62,433 nt of DNA from Trichococcus palustris (GCF_900114465.1 NZ_FOTD01000016.1:1-62433), one strand, 5' to 3'; positions 38,243 to 46,915 are shown, counted from the stretch's first letter. The notes: generated from the sequence alone by a model not told the origin. Made by a program: numbers and translations.

Positions 38243-39574
38243 ATGAAGAGGAAAACGATACGACTTCTCATCTTTGCTGCCTATCTCCTCAGTCCCTTGC
38301 TCTTCGCTGCAGTCGCATTCCGGAACAGGAGCAGCACACCTATCGCCTCCTTCTTGGGCATCGTCGCCTACACCTGGTTAGTGGCCGGCGTCATCATCGC
38401 ATCCCGGCCCACATTCATCGAAAAATACTTCAGTTTGGACAAATTGAACAAGTTCCATGCCGTCATGGCTATCCTTTCTTTATCCATCGGTATCATCCAC
38501 AAATTTTGGATAACTGCCGTCTGGGGTGAGGTCTATGGGTTTTCTACGGTTTATGGGGATTTGGCTATCGTCACTTTCTTGGCTATAGCCGCATTCACCA
38601 TACTCATCATGACCAACTGGTTCGGCAAGTGGAAACTGATGAAGTCCATCAAAACGGTCCTGAAAAAACTGCCGTTTGCCCATTACGACAATATGAAGAT
38701 TCTCCATAACTTCAACATTCTGGCGGCCACCTTCCTTGCGATCCATGTGCTGACCATGACCTTTGTCGTGCAGGGGGATATCCTTGCCGGCACTGTGTTG
38801 GGCGCCTATTTTGCCATCGCCGTGAGCCTCTATGTCAACCACAAATTCCTCAAACCGATGCGTTTGAAGAAGAATCTCTACACCATCACCAGTGTCCAAC
38901 CGGAAAAGGGCAACATTTTGAATGTGGCGATGAAGCCGGATCAAGGGGAAGTATTTCCCTATAACGCCGGCCAGTTCGTTTTCATGCGCGTGAAGGACAA
39001 GCGCTATCCGTTCGAGGAGCATCCCTTCTCTTTGATAAGCGCGCCGCAAAACCGCAAAGAAATCGCCGTTGCCATCAAAGCTGCCGGCGACTATACGAAT
39101 AAGATCCAAGACCTGGAACCCGGCGTGAAAGTCACGGTTGAAGGTCCGTACGGCGGTCTTTGGCGCATTCGGGAAGAACTTCAAAATACTGAAGACAGCC
39201 TGGTGCTGTTCGCGGGTGGCGTCGGCATAACGCCGCTGTTGGGCATTCTGGAAGACATCAAACACAAGCAATTGCCGAACAAAATCGTTCTGGTCTGGAG
39301 TCTGAAGGATCAGAGTGAATTTGGCTTTGCTGCGCAATTGCAGAGTTATACCGAAACCATTCCCGATTTCAATTTGGTTCCCTTCTTCGCGAATGAAAGC
39401 GGATTTTTGGATGCCGGTAAAATCCAAGCTATTTTCCAAAATAAAGACGTCCACTACGAAAAGGCTCAGTATCTCCTGTGCGGGCCGAGGCCCTTCATGG
39501 AAGCAATCGAAACGGCACTGGCGGAAAAAGGTGTCCCTAAAAATCGGATTCACTTCGAAGCCTTCGCTCTATAG
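38243..39574 (+). CDS. ferric-reductase-like membrane flavocytochrome
   Basis: This 443-residue protein has an N-terminal six-helix ferric-reductase domain (about residues 1-200) with two histidine pairs, His72/His86 and His155/His168, spaced for two stacked hemes. The C-terminal FAD domain has HPFSLISAP, and the NAD-binding domain has FAGGVGITPLLGI and CGPRPFMEAIE. It resembles NOX/FRE enzymes, moving electrons from cytosolic NAD(P)H through FAD and heme to the outside. It is followed 16 bases later by a heme-domain lipoprotein. The final acceptor is unknown. Confidence 0.87.
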   Translation: MKRKTIRLLIFAAYLLSPLLFAAVAFRNRSSTPIASFLGIVAYTWLVAGVIIASRPTFIEKYFSLDKLNKFHAVMAILSLSIGIIHKFWITAVWGEVYGFSTVYGDLAIVTFLAIAAFTILIMTNWFGKWKLMKSIKTVLKKLPFAHYDNMKILHNFNILAATFLAIHVLTMTFVVQGDILAGTVLGAYFAIAVSLYVNHKFLKPMRLKKNLYTITSVQPEKGNILNVAMKPDQGEVFPYNAGQFVFMRVKDKRYPFEEHPFSLISAPQNRKEIAVAIKAAGDYTNKIQDLEPGVKVTVEGPYGGLWRIREELQNTEDSLVLFAGGVGITPLLGILEDIKHKQLPNKIVLVWSLKDQSEFGFAAQLQSYTETIPDFNLVPFFANESGFLDAGKIQAIFQNKDVHYEKAQYLLCGPRPFMEAIETALAEKGVPKNRIHFEAFAL

Positions 39575-39590
39575 AAAAGGAGGAATTCTT

Positions 39591-39986
39591 ATGTATTCCA
39601 AAATAAAATTCTTAGCTTTGTTGACTGTCACATCCCTTGCCCTGTTCGCCTGCGGAACGAGCACATCCAATAACAGCACGACGACTTCTTCAGAAATGGC
39701 ATCAACCAGTTCGGTGTCCAGTTCCAGTTCGATGTCCAGTACCAGCTCAGAGATGGCCACCTTTACGCTGGAAGAACTCAGTCAATATACCGGTAAGAAT
39801 GGGGAAAAAGCATATGTTGCCGTGGATGGTGTCGTCTATGATGTCACCAATGTACCAGCCTGGAAAAACGGCGAGCATCAAAACGGATTGACTGCCGGAA
39901 AGGATTTATCTAAGGAAATCCTAAGCTCTCCGCATGGAAAAAAGGTTTTGGAAAATCTGCCGGTTGTGGGTAAATTAGTAAAATAG
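39591..39986 (+). CDS. cytochrome b5-like lipoprotein
   Basis: This 131-residue protein has a lipoprotein signal (LALFA-C21), a Ser/Thr-rich linker (about 22-55) and a small C-terminal domain (about 56-131) of the cytochrome b5-like heme family. His96 in GEHQNG and His115 in SPHG are the candidate heme ligands. It would be fixed to the outer face of the membrane. The AGGAGG start at 39591 is clear; the frame upstream overlaps the flavocytochrome gene and is not coding. Likely electron partner of that enzyme. Confidence 0.82.
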   Translation: MYSKIKFLALLTVTSLALFACGTSTSNNSTTTSSEMASTSSVSSSSSMSSTSSEMATFTLEELSQYTGKNGEKAYVAVDGVVYDVTNVPAWKNGEHQNGLTAGKDLSKEILSSPHGKKVLENLPVVGKLVK

Positions 39987-40077
39987 TCTCGGCACGGGGT
40001 CGGACTGAAGAACAAAGGGGGAAGCTCATGAGGGCTTTTCCCTTTGTTTGGCTAAAAAATACGGGGAGGTGCTGGTG

Positions 40078-40320
40078 ATGGATTCATCCAGGCTGAAGAG
40101 AGCGGTCAACCCGATGCCGGAAGATATCAGGCAAAGGATGGAAGCGGAAAAGGTGTTCGCTGTCTACCGGTTTCGACCGGCATACCAACAAAATGACTAT
40201 ATCGGCTGGATAAACCGGGCAAAACGTCCAGAAACGCGCGAGAAGAGGATTGCGCAGATGATCGCTGAATTGAAGACCGGTGACAGCTATATGGGCATGG
40301 ACTATCATTCCAAAAAATAA
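40078..40320 (+). CDS. YdeI/OmpD-associated C-terminal domain protein
   Basis: This 80-residue protein has GWINRAKRPETREKRIAQMI, the signature of the C-terminal helical part of YdeI/OmpD-associated family proteins (usually about 190 residues). Here it stands alone, behind a strong GGGGAGGTG site. It may be a remnant or a working single domain. Cytoplasmic; function not known. Confidence 0.7.
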   Translation: MDSSRLKRAVNPMPEDIRQRMEAEKVFAVYRFRPAYQQNDYIGWINRAKRPETREKRIAQMIAELKTGDSYMGMDYHSKK

Positions 40321-40334
40321 AGACGAAAAAGAAA

Positions 40335-40371
40335 TGGTGTCTGCGAATGAGAGCGCGTTTACGATTAATTA
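40335..40371. repeat. dispersed intergenic repeat copy
   Basis: This 37-base stretch, containing GGTGTCTGCGAAT and TTTACGATTAATT, recurs at 51932-51968 with six differences. The rest of 40321-40750 holds no gene I can support. Confidence 0.7.
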
Positions 40372-40750
40372 TTTCCTATTCGATTCTGATGTTATGAAAA
40401 TAGATGTCTATATTTTGTTGGATAATTCAAAAGAGAACGAGGGTCATATCCGGGTTAAACGTTGTTTTAATAGTATTTGTTATCTGCATCTTTATTTTTG
40501 TGAAATAATATTGCTCTTTAAAACGGACGTTTTTTTTGGTAATGTAGAGATATGGAAATTTCACCTTCGAGTAAAAATTTAGTTATACCATGTGGCAACT
40601 TTCGTTATGTTCCATCATTTCATTTAAGAAACAGTAGGTTCCGGGAAATGCAAGGCGTTCTTTAGGGCGGCTTTTTTTTATTGGAAAACCTGCGTCTGAA
40701 TACTATCATAGAGAAGGAGTTGTTGGCTTATCAGGAAACATATAAGTGAA

Positions 40751-41815
40751 ATGTTACATATAAGGGAGACGGATGATACCCTTACAAGGGTCATCGGTGC
40801 CGGACTGAGTACAGCTGTTCCGTTGATCATCGGGTTGATGATTGGAAATATGCGGGTTGCAACTTTCGGAAGCTTGGGGGCATTTGCCTTCTTGTCTTTC
40901 CAGCCGTTCTCGACGCCAAAATTGGCGAGGCGTATTTTCATTGTAGGGATATCGATCATGGCAGGCCTTTTTATCGGCGGGTTGTCATCTATGCTGCCAT
41001 GGACGAGTCCGATTGCGCTCGGGTTTGTCAGCTTGGTGGGCTTCCTGATTTGCCGCATCCTGCGCATACCGAATCCGGGACCTTTCTTCGTCATCATGGT
41101 CACTGCGATGGGTACAGGGCTGAAACTGCAATTCCTGCATCTACTTCAGGCGGTGTCTTACGTCGGCATCGGCGTGCTGGCTTCCATATTCTGGGCTTGT
41201 CTTGCGGGCTATTTCAATCATCGTTACCTGAAACGTCCCTACAAAGATGATACGAAGACTATTCGGGAACATCTTTACGAAGCGGTTGAGCAGGACTCGG
41301 CGCTGTTGTTGTCCTCTGTCCACCATGCAGCCATCATCTTCTTTGCAACCTACTTAGCGCAATCGTTGGGGCTAGGCAACTCCTATTGGAGCGCAATCTC
41401 ATGTGCGGCAGTATTGCAGGGACGCGAATTGAAAGTCATCTTCCATCGGAATATCCAGCGTATCATCGGTGGGGTTGTCGGGTTGGCGATCGGGATGTTC
41501 TTCTTCTCGCTGAACCTGAGCACAGTCAACACAGTCGTCGTTTTGATTATTTTGAACTTCTTCGTGGAATATGCGATGGTCCGTAACTACGGACTGGCAA
41601 ACTTCTTCACGAACCCGCTGGCGCTCTTGCTGGCGAATCTATCCAGCAGCGCATTCGCCATCGAATTGGTGGAATATCGTTTCTATGGCCTTGTGCTGGG
41701 CAGTTTGATCGGTTTTATCGGAGCCGCTTTGATTTCGTTTTCCATGAAGATGTACGAGAAAGAATTGACGTTGGCCCGCAAGAGCCATGAAACGGAACCC
41801 AACAAACTTGCATAA
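40751..41815 (+). CDS. FUSC-family membrane protein
   Basis: This 354-residue protein has about ten membrane helices in two similar halves, each with an FUSC-like motif (the second has SYWSAISCAAVLQGRELKVIFHRNIQR). The family includes aromatic acid exporters and related transporters. The ATG has only a weak AAGTGA site. Single gene with a hairpin downstream (41826-41879). The substrate is unknown. Confidence 0.75.
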   Translation: MLHIRETDDTLTRVIGAGLSTAVPLIIGLMIGNMRVATFGSLGAFAFLSFQPFSTPKLARRIFIVGISIMAGLFIGGLSSMLPWTSPIALGFVSLVGFLICRILRIPNPGPFFVIMVTAMGTGLKLQFLHLLQAVSYVGIGVLASIFWACLAGYFNHRYLKRPYKDDTKTIREHLYEAVEQDSALLLSSVHHAAIIFFATYLAQSLGLGNSYWSAISCAAVLQGRELKVIFHRNIQRIIGGVVGLAIGMFFFSLNLSTVNTVVVLIILNFFVEYAMVRNYGLANFFTNPLALLLANLSSSAFAIELVEYRFYGLVLGSLIGFIGAALISFSMKMYEKELTLARKSHETEPNKLA

Positions 41816-41825
41816 ATAGACGCTA

Positions 41826-41879
41826 AAGAAAAGCTTGTTCATTCATCCTGAAGCGGGGGAGGAACAGGCTTTTCTTTTC
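41826..41879 (+). terminator. terminator of the FUSC gene
   Basis: AAAGAAAAGC-N2-GTTC and GAAC-N2-GCTTTTCTTTT form the stem; the exit is T-rich. Confidence 0.65.
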
Positions 41880-41969
41880 GCTGTTTTCGAGAAAGTGGAC
41901 ACGGTGCTTAGATAGAAAAAAGCGAACGGATCCGTCTCTCATTTTGCCTTTCTTTTTTTGGGGCTATGC

Positions 41970-41975
41970 TATAAT
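41970..41975 (+). promoter_or_regulatory. extended -10 promoter of the small membrane gene
   Basis: TGC-TATAAT is a full extended -10; the -35 is weak. It lies 34 bases before the 11-codon leader ORF. Confidence 0.55.
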
Positions 41976-42008
41976 TGATTCATAATAGATACATTTGGAG
42001 GTCGCATT

Positions 42009-42044
42009 ATGGCAAATGTTAAAAAAGGTGGTTTGATAGTATGA
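42009..42044 (+). CDS. 11-codon leader ORF
   Basis: ATG with an upstream GGAGGTC encodes MANVKKGGLIV and stops at TGA overlapping the next ATG (ATGA). The arrangement suggests translational coupling to the 63-residue membrane protein. Whether the peptide has a role is unknown. Confidence 0.45.
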   Translation: MANVKKGGLIV

Positions 42045-42232
42045 GTATTTTAAGAGAGCTTATCATCAGAAGTGTGTTAGTTGTTGCATTAAATGATGCC
42101 ATAATATTTTACTGGATTAGTAAAAATTCTCGGAAAATAACAGTGCCTTTAGCAATTGGAATTATAGTAATCACATGTATCGCATTAGTAATTAATATTT
42201 GGTATTGTCTTTATCGAAGAGGGATAAGTTAA
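42041..42232 (+). CDS. small membrane protein, unknown
   Basis: This 63-residue protein has two hydrophobic helices (about residues 8-26 and 35-56) and a basic C-terminal end (YRRGIS). It is AT-richer than its neighbours. The AAGGTGG site lies inside the preceding short ORF, which it overlaps by four bases. A hairpin terminator follows at 42254-42286. No family recognised. Confidence 0.65.
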   Translation: MSILRELIIRSVLVVALNDAIIFYWISKNSRKITVPLAIGIIVITCIALVINIWYCLYRRGIS

Positions 42233-42253
42233 GCATATTTTTATAAAGCGAAT

Positions 42254-42286
42254 GAAGGGGTTGCCACCAATGGAGGCAACCCCTTC
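42254..42286 (+). terminator. terminator of the small membrane gene
   Basis: GAAGGGGTTGCC-N9-GGCAACCCCTTC, a perfect 12-bp stem with a weak T-rich exit. Confidence 0.7.
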
Positions 42287-42383
42287 TTACATCCAATCAA
42301 ATTATGAACATAATCCGAACCTTTTGTTAACAACCGGTAAGTGACTTTCTATTTGAATCCAAAAGCCATATACTAAATAAAGT

Positions 42384-42467
42384 AGGGATTGCGGGACAAT
42401 CCTGTGCAAATAATTGTATGAAACAAGGTTCACACAGTGATGGATAAGCATCATTGCTGTGTGAACC
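42384..42467 (+). promoter_or_regulatory. two hairpins in the GH3 leader
   Basis: GGATTG-N5-CAATCC (42386-42402) and a perfect 11-bp stem GGTTCACACAG/CTGTGTGAACC (42427-42467) lie in the 5' region of the GH3 gene. Neither has a T run, so they are not ordinary terminators. Confidence 0.55.
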
Positions 42468-42512
42468 GAGAGCATCATGCAAAGAGAACACATTCTGAGA
42501 GGAGACTAATTA

Positions 42513-44276
42513 ATGAAAGTCGAATTAACAGCAAAACCTTATAACCTGGATGCTGAAGGCATTAAATGGGTAAAAGACACAATCGCGGGCATGTCAATCG
42601 AGGAAAAAATCGGTCAATTGTTCATCAACATGGGTGCTGAGCGCACAGAAGAATACTTAACGGGTGTTTTAAACGATTATCATATTGCGGGTGTCCGTTA
42701 TAATCCTGGTAAGGCGGAAGAAGTTTACGAACAAAACAAAATTTTACAAGAACACAGCAAAATTCCGTTGTTGATCGCGGCCAACACCGAAGCGGGCGGT
42801 AACGGCGCATGTACAGACGGCACCTATATCGGTGTTGAAGTGAAAATCGCCGCTACAAACGATGCTAAGTACGCATACGAAATGGGCCGCGTTTCCGGTG
42901 TTGAAGCTGCTGCTATCGGCTGCAATTGGAGTTTCGCACCAATCGTGGACATCAACCGCAACTGGCGTAACCCGATCATCGCAACGCGTACGTGGAGCGG
43001 TGATGTAGAAAAAACAATCGAAATGTCATTGGCATACATGAAAGGTATCCAAGAAAGCGGCATTGCACCAGCGGCAAAACACTTCCCTGGAGACGGAATC
43101 GATGAACGCGACCAACATCTATCATTCAGCGTAAACCCATATTCGACTGAAGAATGGGATGATACTTTCGGTAAAGTATACGGCACCTTGTTCGATGCCG
43201 GCTTGCCATCCATCATGGCTGGTCACATTTCATTGCCTGAATACGTGAAATACTTCAACCCTGAAGCAACTGTTCAAGAACAAATCTTGCCAGCTACTTT
43301 GAACAAATACATCCTGACAGACTTATTGCGCGACAAAATGGGCTTCAATGGCTTGGTAGTAACGGACGCTAGCCACATGGTTGCGATGACTTCTGCCATG
43401 AAACGCCAAGATATGCTTCCAACAGCTATCGCTGCAGGTTCAGACTTGTTCTTGTTCTTCAACGATCCAGAGGAAGATTTCCAATGGATGTTGGATGGCT
43501 ACAACAACGGCGTCATCACGGACGATCGTTTGGAAGAAGCCTTGACTCGTATCTTGGGTACAAAAGCTTCTTTAGGCCTACACAAAAAAGCGAAAACAGA
43601 AATCTTGCCGTCCAAAGAAGAAGCGATGGCTAAGATCGGCTTGCCAGAAAACAAAGCAATCGCAGTTGAAGTTGCCGACAAAGCGATCACTTTGGTTAAA
43701 AACAACCAAAATATCTTCCCGATTTCACCAGAAAAGACAAAACGCGTCTTATTGGTTAACGTTGAAGGCCATAAAGGCGGATTCGGCGCAATGATCGGCG
43801 GCGAAGCTGTTCGCCCTGTTGATACATTGAAAGGTATTCTGGAAGCTGAAGGCTTTGAAGTTTCTATCTGGGAATCTACCGAAGAAAGAATCAACAAATT
43901 GCCGGAAGAAGAAAGAGGCGCTGCCGTTGCTAACGTGTACGCTCAAAAACGTCCGATTAAAGACTTGATTGCAGCTTACGACTTGATCATAAACGTAGCT
44001 TCGGTACAACCGAATACGGATCAACGCATCCAATGGCCAGCTTCAAAAGGAACACCGGACATTCCTTTCTATGTCCATGAAATTCCTACAATCTTTGTAT
44101 CTGTGCAAGCACCAAACCACTTGGCTGACGTGCCTCAAGTACAAACATACATCAACACATACGATAGCAAAGACTTCACCTTGCAAGCCCTTGTCAACAA
44201 AATGGTTGGCCGTTCCGAATTCACTGGCGTTTCTCCAGTGGACGCATTCTGCGGATTCCTGGATACACGCTATTAA
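42513..44276 (+). CDS. GH3 family beta-N-acetylhexosaminidase-like hydrolase
   Basis: This 587-residue GH3 enzyme has no signal peptide. KHFPGDGIDERDQH (about residues 190-203) matches the Asp-His dyad loop of the NagZ/Nag3 subgroup, and LVVTDASHM holds the nucleophile Asp. A C-terminal alpha/beta domain (about 390-560) follows the TIM barrel. It probably removes beta-linked N-acetylglucosamine, perhaps during wall recycling. An AGAGGAG site precedes the ATG. A terminator follows. Confidence 0.85.
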   Translation: MKVELTAKPYNLDAEGIKWVKDTIAGMSIEEKIGQLFINMGAERTEEYLTGVLNDYHIAGVRYNPGKAEEVYEQNKILQEHSKIPLLIAANTEAGGNGACTDGTYIGVEVKIAATNDAKYAYEMGRVSGVEAAAIGCNWSFAPIVDINRNWRNPIIATRTWSGDVEKTIEMSLAYMKGIQESGIAPAAKHFPGDGIDERDQHLSFSVNPYSTEEWDDTFGKVYGTLFDAGLPSIMAGHISLPEYVKYFNPEATVQEQILPATLNKYILTDLLRDKMGFNGLVVTDASHMVAMTSAMKRQDMLPTAIAAGSDLFLFFNDPEEDFQWMLDGYNNGVITDDRLEEALTRILGTKASLGLHKKAKTEILPSKEEAMAKIGLPENKAIAVEVADKAITLVKNNQNIFPISPEKTKRVLLVNVEGHKGGFGAMIGGEAVRPVDTLKGILEAEGFEVSIWESTEERINKLPEEERGAAVANVYAQKRPIKDLIAAYDLIINVASVQPNTDQRIQWPASKGTPDIPFYVHEIPTIFVSVQAPNHLADVPQVQTYINTYDSKDFTLQALVNKMVGRSEFTGVSPVDAFCGFLDTRY

Positions 44277-44310
44277 GCGGCTGTTTTCGGTAAAATAAAC
44301 AGAGGTAAAT

Positions 44311-44355
44311 AAGCTTCGCATCTTCACGATTATGTGGGGGATGCGAAGCTTTTTT
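44311..44355 (+). terminator. terminator of the GH3 gene
   Basis: AAGCTTCGCATC and GATGCGAAGCTT with a T run. Confidence 0.85.
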
Positions 44356-44464
44356 CGGTTTCATTACAAGCAGTTTAACAATTACTGGAAACAAGCAAAG
44401 CTATCGTGATAGGAACCAACCGTCTCTTGGTTTTAAATGCATTCGTTTTTCTTTATAAAGCAGA

Positions 44465-44493
44465 TTCGTAAACCATAGTGTGCATTTTACGAA
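44465..44493. promoter_or_regulatory. inverted repeat upstream of the Lrp-type gene
   Basis: TTCGTAAA-N13-TTTACGAA is perfect, with arms centred 21 bp apart, two turns of DNA. This suits a dimeric regulator such as the Lrp protein encoded downstream. Confidence 0.5.
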
Positions 44494-44537
44494 CATTCCT
44501 GAAAACGTATTTGCAAGTGCTATTTAGGAGTGATAAA

Positions 44538-44570
44538 ATGGAAGAAATTTCAATTAAAAGCAACTGCTGA
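44538..44570 (+). CDS. short leader ORF upstream of the Lrp gene
   Basis: ATG after TTAGGAGTGATAAA encodes MEEISIKSNC and stops 49 bases before the regulator. It has a better ribosome site than expected by chance, but may be a degenerate gene start. Confidence 0.35.
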   Translation: MEEISIKSNC

Positions 44571-44619
44571 AAGAGTATGAGAATGCCCTTTATGCGTGAA
44601 AATCAAAGGAGGCACTACG

Positions 44620-45114
44620 ATGAAAAACGAACTAAACGAAAAAATCCTGAAGATTATCGAAAAAGACAGCAAACTGACTGCCGAGGAAGTGGCGGTCATG
44701 TTGGGCGCTGCCACGGAAGAAGTGGAAACAGCCATCAAAGAGTTGGAAGCGGAAAAAATCATCTGCGGCTATCATACATTGATCAACTGGGATAAGACCG
44801 GCGACGACGAAGTTTCAGCCATCATTGAGTTGCGAGTGAATCCGCAAAGAGGCTCCGGCTTTGACCGCATCGCTGAAAAAATATACCATTTCCCGGAAGT
44901 GGAAGCCGTTTCCCTGATGTCCGGCGGATTTGACTTTATGGTTCAATTGAAAAAAGCGCCGATGAAAGAAATCGCGTTATTCGTTGCGAAACGCCTATCC
45001 GTCATCGACGAAGTGCAATCTACGACCACCCATTTTGTCTTGAAACGCTATAAAGACCACGGTACGCTATTCGTGGATGAGGGTGACGATAAACGGATGG
45101 TGGTCACTCCATGA
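44620..45114 (+). CDS. Lrp/AsnC family transcriptional regulator
   Basis: This 164-residue regulator has an N-terminal HTH (about residues 1-60; KDSKLTAEEVAVMLGA) and a C-terminal RAM/AsnC ligand-binding domain (VSLMSGGFDFMVQLK). Amino acids are the usual effectors. The start follows a perfect AAAGGAGG. It overlaps the aminotransferase gene by four bases (ATGA), so the two are translated together. Confidence 0.92.
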   Translation: MKNELNEKILKIIEKDSKLTAEEVAVMLGAATEEVETAIKELEAEKIICGYHTLINWDKTGDDEVSAIIELRVNPQRGSGFDRIAEKIYHFPEVEAVSLMSGGFDFMVQLKKAPMKEIALFVAKRLSVIDEVQSTTTHFVLKRYKDHGTLFVDEGDDKRMVVTP

Positions 45115-46292
45115 GAAATCCGATAAATGCAAAAGTAAGGGATATCAAGCCTTCCGGCATCCGGAAGTTTTTTGATATCGCGAATGAGATACCGGGCGTC
45201 ATCTCGCTCGGTGTGGGCGAACCCGATTTCGATACCCCGTGGATCATCCGTGATGAGGGGATGTATACCCTGCAAAAGGGGCGTACCTTCTACACGGCTA
45301 ATGCGGGATTGATTGAATTGCGCGAAGAAATCTGCCGTTATCTGGATCGCCGCTATGGCTTGAAATATTCGCCACAAAATGAAACGCTCGTGACCGTCGG
45401 CGGCAGCGAAGCGATCGACTTGGCTTTGCGTGCCATGCTGGATCCCGGTGACGAAGTTATTTACGCAGAACCATGCTATGTCTCCTATCTGCCTTGTATT
45501 GTTTTAGCGGATGGTGTTCCAGTCGCTGTCGAATTGAAAGAAGAGGACCAATTCCGTCTCAAGAAAGAGGATTTGTTGGCGGCAATCACGCCGAAATCGA
45601 AAGTAGTCATCCTGTCTTATCCGAATAACCCTACCGGGGCAATCATGAGCAAGGAAGACTTGGAAGAGATTGCCGCAGTCATCATCGAAAACGACCTTTT
45701 CGTCATCACCGATGAAATATACAGCGAACTTTCCTACAATGGGGAGCATGTCAGCATCGCATCCTTGCCGGGAATGAAGGAAAGGACAGTCTATATCAAT
45801 GGCTTCTCCAAAGGTTACGCGATGACGGGCTGGCGCTTGGGATATGCGGCGGCGCCTCCAATCATCATGGAACAGATGATCAAAATCCATCAATTCGCGA
45901 TCATGGCAGCACCGACGACCAGCCAGTACGCAGGTATCGTTGCACTGAAAAGCTGCGACGACAACGTTGCCGAAATGCGGGAAAGCTACAACCAACGCCG
46001 CCGTTTTTTGATGAAGATCATGAAGGATCTGGAGCTGCCTTGTTTTGAACCATTTGGGGCATTCTATATCTTCCCGAATATTTCTGAATTCGGATTGACC
46101 TCGGAAGAATTTGCGACCCGTTTGGTGCTGGAAGAGAAGGTCGCCGTTGTTCCAGGGACCGCCTTCGGTGACTCTGGCGAAGGATTCATCCGCATCTCCT
46201 ATGCGTACTCCATCGAAGAATTGAAGGAAGCCTTCGAACACATCAAAAACTTCATTGAAAGACTACGCGTCGAAAAGAAAAATAATGGTTAA
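45111..46292 (+). CDS. PLP-dependent aminotransferase (class I/II, AspB-like)
   Basis: This 393-residue fold-type I enzyme has the PLP lysine in NGFSKGYAMTGWRLGY (about residue 233), a conserved PNNPTGA and EIYSEL. It transfers amino groups between amino acids and 2-oxo acids; the exact pair (aspartate or aromatic) is not clear. Coupled to the Lrp-type regulator, which probably controls it. Confidence 0.9.
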   Translation: MRNPINAKVRDIKPSGIRKFFDIANEIPGVISLGVGEPDFDTPWIIRDEGMYTLQKGRTFYTANAGLIELREEICRYLDRRYGLKYSPQNETLVTVGGSEAIDLALRAMLDPGDEVIYAEPCYVSYLPCIVLADGVPVAVELKEEDQFRLKKEDLLAAITPKSKVVILSYPNNPTGAIMSKEDLEEIAAVIIENDLFVITDEIYSELSYNGEHVSIASLPGMKERTVYINGFSKGYAMTGWRLGYAAAPPIIMEQMIKIHQFAIMAAPTTSQYAGIVALKSCDDNVAEMRESYNQRRRFLMKIMKDLELPCFEPFGAFYIFPNISEFGLTSEEFATRLVLEEKVAVVPGTAFGDSGEGFIRISYAYSIEELKEAFEHIKNFIERLRVEKKNNG

Positions 46293-46300
46293 AACCCAAT

Positions 46301-46343
46301 AAAACCGCAGTATTTGTATCCGATACAAGTGCTGCGGTTTTTT
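46301..46343 (+). terminator. terminator of the Lrp-aminotransferase operon
   Basis: AAAACCGCAGTATTTGTATC pairs with GATACAAGTGCTGCGGTTTT (one internal mismatch) and is followed by T's. Confidence 0.85.
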
Positions 46344-46506
46344 GTCTTGTAGGGGGGGGCTTATCTTTTTGTTGCATCATTCTTTCGTGATATCATTAAA
46401 TTGAAAGGGTGGCAACAGGGTTTTGTTTTTTTGTATCCAGCAAGGTCGGTTGAGGCTTTCTATTTCCCTCCTTCTTCTAATTTTTTCTTTTTTATAAACA
46501 AAACAG

Positions 46507-46535
46507 TTTACAAATTATACCCCTTGGGGTATTAT
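46507..46535 (+). promoter_or_regulatory. cst promoter with CstR operator in the spacer
   Basis: -35 TTTACA (46507-46512) and -10 TATTAT (46530-46535) are 17 bp apart. Inside lies the palindrome ATACCCCTTGGGGTAT (46517-46532), the type of site bound by CsoR/CstR repressors. The last gene of the operon encodes such a repressor. Confidence 0.8.
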
Positions 46536-46600
46536 GAGTGTATGAGGCAAACAGATAACGAAAATCAAATAAAATAAAGAAGATAAAAGAGGGGCACACC

Positions 46601-46915
46601 ATGTTTTTTAACTTATTCAAAAGCATTCCAACCATTTCAACAAAAGAATTAGCGAATAAACTGCCGGAAAAACCGCAGATCATCGATGTCCGCGAACCGA
46701 ACGAGTATGTTTCAGGACATATTCCTGGTGCGAAGAACGTTCCTTTAGGAAAAATAGGTTCATATACCCCTAGAGGTAAGGTGTACGTCATCTGCCAATC
46801 AGGTATGCGCAGCAAAAGAGCTGCAAAAACCTTAGAATCAAAAGGATTCGATGTAGTCAATGTCAGCGGCGGCATGTCAGCATGGTCCGGAGCGACAAGA
46901 GGAGGAAAACTGTAA
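46601..46915 (+). CDS. rhodanese-like sulfurtransferase
   Basis: This 104-residue single rhodanese domain has the persulfide Cys in the loop CQSGMRS (about residue 67). It accepts or donates sulfane sulfur. First gene of the cst-like operon; its stop overlaps the next start by one base. Confidence 0.9.
   Translation: MFFNLFKSIPTISTKELANKLPEKPQIIDVREPNEYVSGHIPGAKNVPLGKIGSYTPRGKVYVICQSGMRSKRAAKTLESKGFDVVNVSGGMSAWSGATRGGKL

Noticed and set aside
38480-39553. 357-codon minus-strand ORF
   Set aside because: It is the antisense shadow of the flavocytochrome gene.
39315-39590. N-terminal extension of the cytochrome b5-like lipoprotein
   Set aside because: The frame runs inside the flavocytochrome gene. 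The AGGAGG and lipoprotein signal at 39591 set the true start.
46517-46532. Copper-sensing CsoR site and regulator
   Set aside because: The regulator has Asn in place of the copper His and sits with three sulfur-transfer genes; CstR is the better call.
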